Shown here piece after piece: positions 60,055 to 64,000 of a DNA stretch of 64,000 bases. The position numbers and the translations under genes were made by a program. The notes under the pieces were generated by a model. The model saw nothing but the letters and a program-made list of their open reading frames with translations. It did no database searches and was not told the DNA's origin. The stretch is from the NCBI GenBank assembly GCA_028023455.1, contig JAQFVV010006200.1:3417738-3481737 (forward strand), given 5' to 3'. Each line of letters opens with the position of its first letter. Positions within the stretch are counted from its first letter, which is position 1. Origin of the DNA: Epiperipatus broadwayi. Its lineage: Eukaryota > Onychophora > Udeonychophora > Euonychophora > Peripatidae.

Positions 60055-61800
60055 AAAGGAAAGATAACTGCCTTTTGATTTGAAAAATAATGGCAATGGA
60101 CTACTGAAGTGTCTGGGTTAGGGATTATCGGATAAAGTAAAAAAAATTATAATAGCATATGTAAATGATATGGTAATTGCATCAGTCAACTTATAAAAAT
60201 GCAGCACATTTAAAATTATTTCTTAAAGAATGTCAAAAAAACAAACAACAATTCAAATTAAATGAAAAGTATTTTGGCTATCATAGAGGTAAAATTTCCA
60301 GGACATTTAATTAGTGGGGAGTGCATCCAAAATGTATTCCCCAAAATTACAGGTTATTCATGATTTTCCAACCCCCTAAAACAAACCAAAAAAAAGGATT
60401 ATTTATAGGATGATATAACTTCTATAGTAGATTTTATGAAGACTTTTTATGAGATATAAAACTTTTTCTGGAACTGGACTCACAGATACAATGACAGTTT
60501 CTAAATTGTAAAAAATATATTTTAAAATGAAATTATTGTATTATATCCTGGATTTGGAAATCCTTTTATGTGAGATTAACAGCAGTGGCTATGGACTTGA
60601 GCTACATTATTTCATGTCCAGGACAATTGACTGAAAGTTACTGAAGGGCTCTGAATTAAATTATATAATGATTGAGGTCTGGCCATAGTGTGAGATTTTC
60701 AAAAGCTCCATCAATATTTAATGAGGTCAGAAATCATTGTAATTACTAATCACAAGAGCCTTGAATCCCTAAATCATTGTTATTTGACAATTAGTTGTTT
60801 GGTTAAGTGAAGTTTTCAATTATAAGGTTCAATATTACAAAAGTTCCAAGAGCATAACAATGGATATATTAAGTTGTTATCCTGATCAGTCAGATCCACA
60901 ACACTTAGGTGCTGACAATTTCTATAACACTCATATGGAGTTAGCCATAAATGAATCTATGGAGAGCAACTCAAAGTGATGATCAAAGAAACAAAAAAAA
61001 AGTTCCCAATTGTGGGCAAATAAATATACTGAGACCAAATATGAAGATATAAAAGGGGAAAATAATCCATGTGAAAAAACAAGGTCTTGTGGAGTAATAA
61101 AGAAGTAATTAAGATATAATAGATATAAAGATATGAATAAATGGTAAATAGTGATCACTGCATGCTCCAAAGTTTGTTAATCCTATATACATATCAGGTA
61201 TATGGACATTATAATGCTGAGAAAACATAAAAACCGTTAGCAAATTGTATCTTTTGGCCAAAAATGTATACAAGTATTCTTCCAATAATAAATCAATGTG
61301 GCATATGACAGAGAACAAAACCCTTAAATAAATTATACAGTGGACCTTTAAATCCAATAATATCAAAACTGCAATGAAATGCTAGGTTTGGATTTTTATA
61401 GTTCATTACCTTCATTCAGGAAAATGAATATTTAGTAGTAGGATATGACTTATTCTTAAAATTAATAGCAGTATAGATAATACAAAGCACATTATTCTTG
61501 TCTTAAAAATATATCAGTTTAATGTCATTGGAAGGCCAGAGGTCATTATCACTGACTATGAAATGCTCTTTGTATCTGCCAAATAGCAGTATTGGATAAC
61601 TAAAAATAATATTAAATATATGTTAACATCTATAAGAAACCTCATTCTATCCCTTGTGAGTGGATCATGCAGTAAATTATACATGGCTCTTGTAATAATT
61701 CCAAACTACTTTGTTTATGCAGGTAAAACATCATTAATCAAAACATTTATTACTCAATGATTTCTATTGTCCAAACAAAATTTCAAAAATGACTTAATCT
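60055..61800 (+). mobile_element. Second decayed Ty3/gypsy pol
   Basis: Broken frames can be read in gypsy order. Reverse transcriptase: RLPFDLKNNGNG near 60070; the catalytic site as IIAYVNDMVIAS near 60160, with the first Asp changed to Asn; YFGYHRGKI near 60280; IHDFQPPK-like near 60360. RNase H end: NYKVQYYKSSKSITMDILSC then YPDQSDPQHLG, near 60820-60910. Integrase zinc region: VYGHYNAEKT near 61200 and FWPKMYTSI. Integrase linker: KPLNKLYSGPLNPIISK near 61325. Integrase core: LGLDFY near 61385, VVGYDLFLKLIAV near 61440 and GRPEVIITDYEMLF near 61530. No LTRs are visible; the element is truncated by the repeat cluster that follows. It differs in sequence from the 13.8-18.4-kb element. Confidence 0.8.
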
Positions 61801-61845
61801 TTTACAATGAATAAATTTATTTTGTACACACATTCAGAAATAAAA

Positions 61846-62245
61846 TTAAAATATAGAGGATTTGAACTCAGATTTTCAAGCACCCTCCATCTATTCACAC
61901 TATCTCATACAACTGATATACATGACCAGATACATGTAGAAAATATAAATAATCACCAAAATACATATTTCATGCTAAACCAGCACTCATCAGTTGATCC
62001 AGATTATCATCTCCTACACACATATATAATCAGTGCTCAGTTTATCTTAAAATAGCAAATCTTTATACTTTAATAGACAGGCTTCAATCTACTCCAACCT
62101 CCAATTTTTCAGCCATCCATATCATTAAAAATCTGATGATGAAATATATTGCCATGCTCATGTTGACCTCAAGTCACTCTGACCCCTCATGTATAGCACC
62201 TTATCCATTTAAATACATAGAAGAGAAATGGGCAGGATAGAAGCT
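61846..62245 (-). repeat. Interspersed repeat family, copy 1 (inverted)
   Basis: Relative to copy 3 this unit is inverted. It runs from GGATTTGAACTCAGATTTTC to GAAATGGGCAGGATAG and lacks the family's 3' tail. Confidence 0.8.
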
Positions 62246-62257
62246 TTATGTATAAAT

Positions 62258-62580
62258 ATTTGAAAACTAGGCACTCTTCACAAACCTGGAGATTAATTGT
62301 AAGTATAGGGGATTTAAACTCAGATTTTCGAGCACCCTCCATCTATCCACCCTATCTCATTCAACTGATACTCATGACCACAGACATGTAGAAAAGATAA
62401 ATAAATCACCAATATACGTATTTCATGCTAAACCAACACTCATCAGTTGGTCCAGATTATCATCTCCCACACACATATATAATCAGTGCTCAGTTTATAT
62501 TAAGATAGCAAATCTTTATACTTTAATGGGCAGGCTTCAATCTACTCCAACATCCAACTTTTCAGCCATCCATATCCTAT
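62258..62580 (-). repeat. Interspersed repeat family, copy 2 (inverted)
   Basis: Inverted, with the 3' tail (AAATATTTGAAAACTAGGCA at 62258) but without the head. The tail is mirrored at 62573-62631, which makes this copy look bounded by ~55-bp inverted repeats. Confidence 0.8.
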
Positions 62581-63112
62581 ACTTACAATTAATCTCCAGG
62601 TTTGTGAAGAGTGCCTGGTTTTCAAATATTTACATATCAAGCTTATATCCTGCCCATAACTCTTCTATGTATTTAAATGGATAGGGTCCTATACATGAGG
62701 GGTCAGAGTGATGAGGTCAACATGGACATGGCAATAATATTGGCATCAGCATGGGGTTTGGGTTTTCATCATCAGATTTTTAATAATATGGATGGCTGAA
62801 AAGTTGGAGCTTGGAGTAGATTGAAGCCTGTCCATTAAAGTATAAAGATTTGCTATCTTAATATAAACTGAGCACTGATTATATAAATGTGTGGGAGATG
62901 ATAATCTGGACCAACTGATGAGTGCTAGTTTAGCACAAAATACATATATTGGTGATTATTTATCTTTTCTACATGTGTGTGAGCATGTGTATCAGTTGTA
63001 TGAGGTAGTGTGGATAGATGGAGGATGATTGAAAATCTGAGTTCAAATACCCTATACTTACAATTAAGCTCCAGATTTGTGAAGAGAGCCTGGTTTTCAA
63101 ATATTTAAATAA
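62573..63112 (+). repeat. Interspersed repeat family, copy 3 (direct)
   Basis: The fullest unit, about 480 bp from ATATCCTGCCCATAACTCTT to CTGGTTTTCAAATATTT, preceded by an extra tail piece. Near its 3' end GAGTTCAAATACC resembles a tRNA box B, with GTGTGGATAGATGG ~35 bp upstream as a possible box A. A tRNA-like segment in the family is therefore possible, though its 3' position is unusual for a SINE. No protein is encoded. Confidence 0.75.
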
Positions 63113-64000
63113 AATTAAAGAAAAAACAAACTTTTAGTAAATGCCCAAATTCTAATTGCAGTAAGCACCTATTTCTTTTTATTTTATTTTAGCAGAGTCT
63201 GGGTTTACAATGAGAGAATAATATATATATATTCACAAACCCCAAAAATGCTCTGGAATAGGCATTTCAAATTAATTGTATCTTAATAATGTCTTTTAAA
63301 AAATTCACATATTTTATACATTTTTTTTTACATATTACATTATATCCAAAGAGAAACAAAAATGGTTTAAAATTCAAATTAAGCATTCCATGAACTATTA
63401 AAAAGCATCATGTTCAACATTTGTAATTATTATTATTTTTACTTCTAGTTATTACTATCATTTGATACTAATGATCAGATAATCAACAAAGATCTCTCTC
63501 AAGCTGAAATCAAGCCACAAGTTCCTGACAACACAGTCCCTAAATATATTCTATATCAGCTCATAGTTAACACTTTGTAGTCAAAAAAAAATAGAGAAGC
63601 ATATTTCATAATATTCAAGAACATGACATGTGCCTGGGAATTATGGATGGAAGTCATTGTCATTTTCAACCATTATCGATCAACAGAATAACGAAATTCT
63701 TTCTAAATATAATCCTGTTCTCTGATATCTAATTTCTCTTTTTTTCATAACTCAATCAAACTTCTTTATTTTATCCAATCTTATCACACTTGGTTTTTTT
63801 AGGTTATTTACAAGCTCTTAAGAATTTCAATTGCCCATCTATTGTTACATTTTCTAATGACATTCTCAGGCCAACTTTATGTTAGCTTTTTAATTTTTTC
63901 AGTGATGTCACTTTGTTCTCTCAACCATGTATTTCACTTTCAATTTATTATTGTGAGTCTCTATGAACATCTCTTGATACCTTGTTGGGTATGTATCCAA
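63113..64000. other. AT-rich spacer to window end
   Basis: No gene is supported. The final 500 bases are somewhat less AT-rich and could be the start of something outside the window. Confidence 0.45.

Overview
The window looks like gene-poor, very A+T-rich nuclear DNA from an invertebrate animal. Evidence for this is: one intact intronless linker-histone gene; decayed transposons of several eukaryotic classes (RTE-type and other non-LTR elements, Ty3/gypsy-type elements, a tRNA-derived SINE, MITEs, Penelope-like hammerhead motifs); long poly-A, poly-T and (TA)n runs; and no operons or ribosome-binding sites. I cannot name the species. Only one host gene can be supported: the histone H1-like gene on the minus strand at about 11.6-12.3 kb. 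Its codons are clearly more G+C-rich than the surroundings.

Layout, left to right. 0-5.5 kb: AT-rich spacer with a mariner-like MITE (3265-3635). 5.57-6.62 kb: the 3' end of an RTE retrotransposon. 7.5-7.7 kb: a near-perfect fold-back MITE. 11.6-12.5 kb: the H1 gene and its promoter. 13.85-18.45 kb: a decayed Ty3/gypsy element (gag, zinc knuckle, protease linker, RNase H, integrase) whose reverse transcriptase core is missing and which carries a small MITE. 21.8-21.9 kb: a young tRNA-derived SINE with 12-bp target-site duplications (TSDs).

22.9-34.7 kb holds the centrepiece. It is a complete minus-strand LTR retroelement with two ~2.44-kb LTRs, a primer-binding site beside the right LTR and a G-rich candidate polypurine tract beside the left one. 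Its own internal region is only ~3.6 kb and shows no pol. It carries a coiled-coil ORF and a second unrecognised ORF built partly from 30-residue repeats. A full-length RTE element (27380-30663, 11-bp TSD) has inserted into its leader in the opposite orientation. The LTRs themselves contain a row of degenerate copies of their own LTR/primer-binding-site junction.

35.7-38.3 kb: a decayed non-LTR element on the minus strand. 40.4-40.6 kb: an inverted-repeat element with hammerhead-ribozyme-like motifs, with a relative at 59.0 kb. 41.5-43.4 kb: a candidate solo LTR. 43.7 kb: a second fold-back MITE copy. 44.1-44.9 kb: exact tandem duplications and a copy of an interspersed repeat that recurs three times at 61.8-63.1 kb. 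48.4-49.1 kb and 53.2-53.7 kb: small LINE C-terminal fragments. 56.8-57.2 kb: a third, old RTE fragment. 60.05-61.8 kb: a second decayed Ty3/gypsy pol. The rest is AT-rich sequence with no gene I can defend. Exons of large intron-rich genes could be hidden there and would need transcript data.
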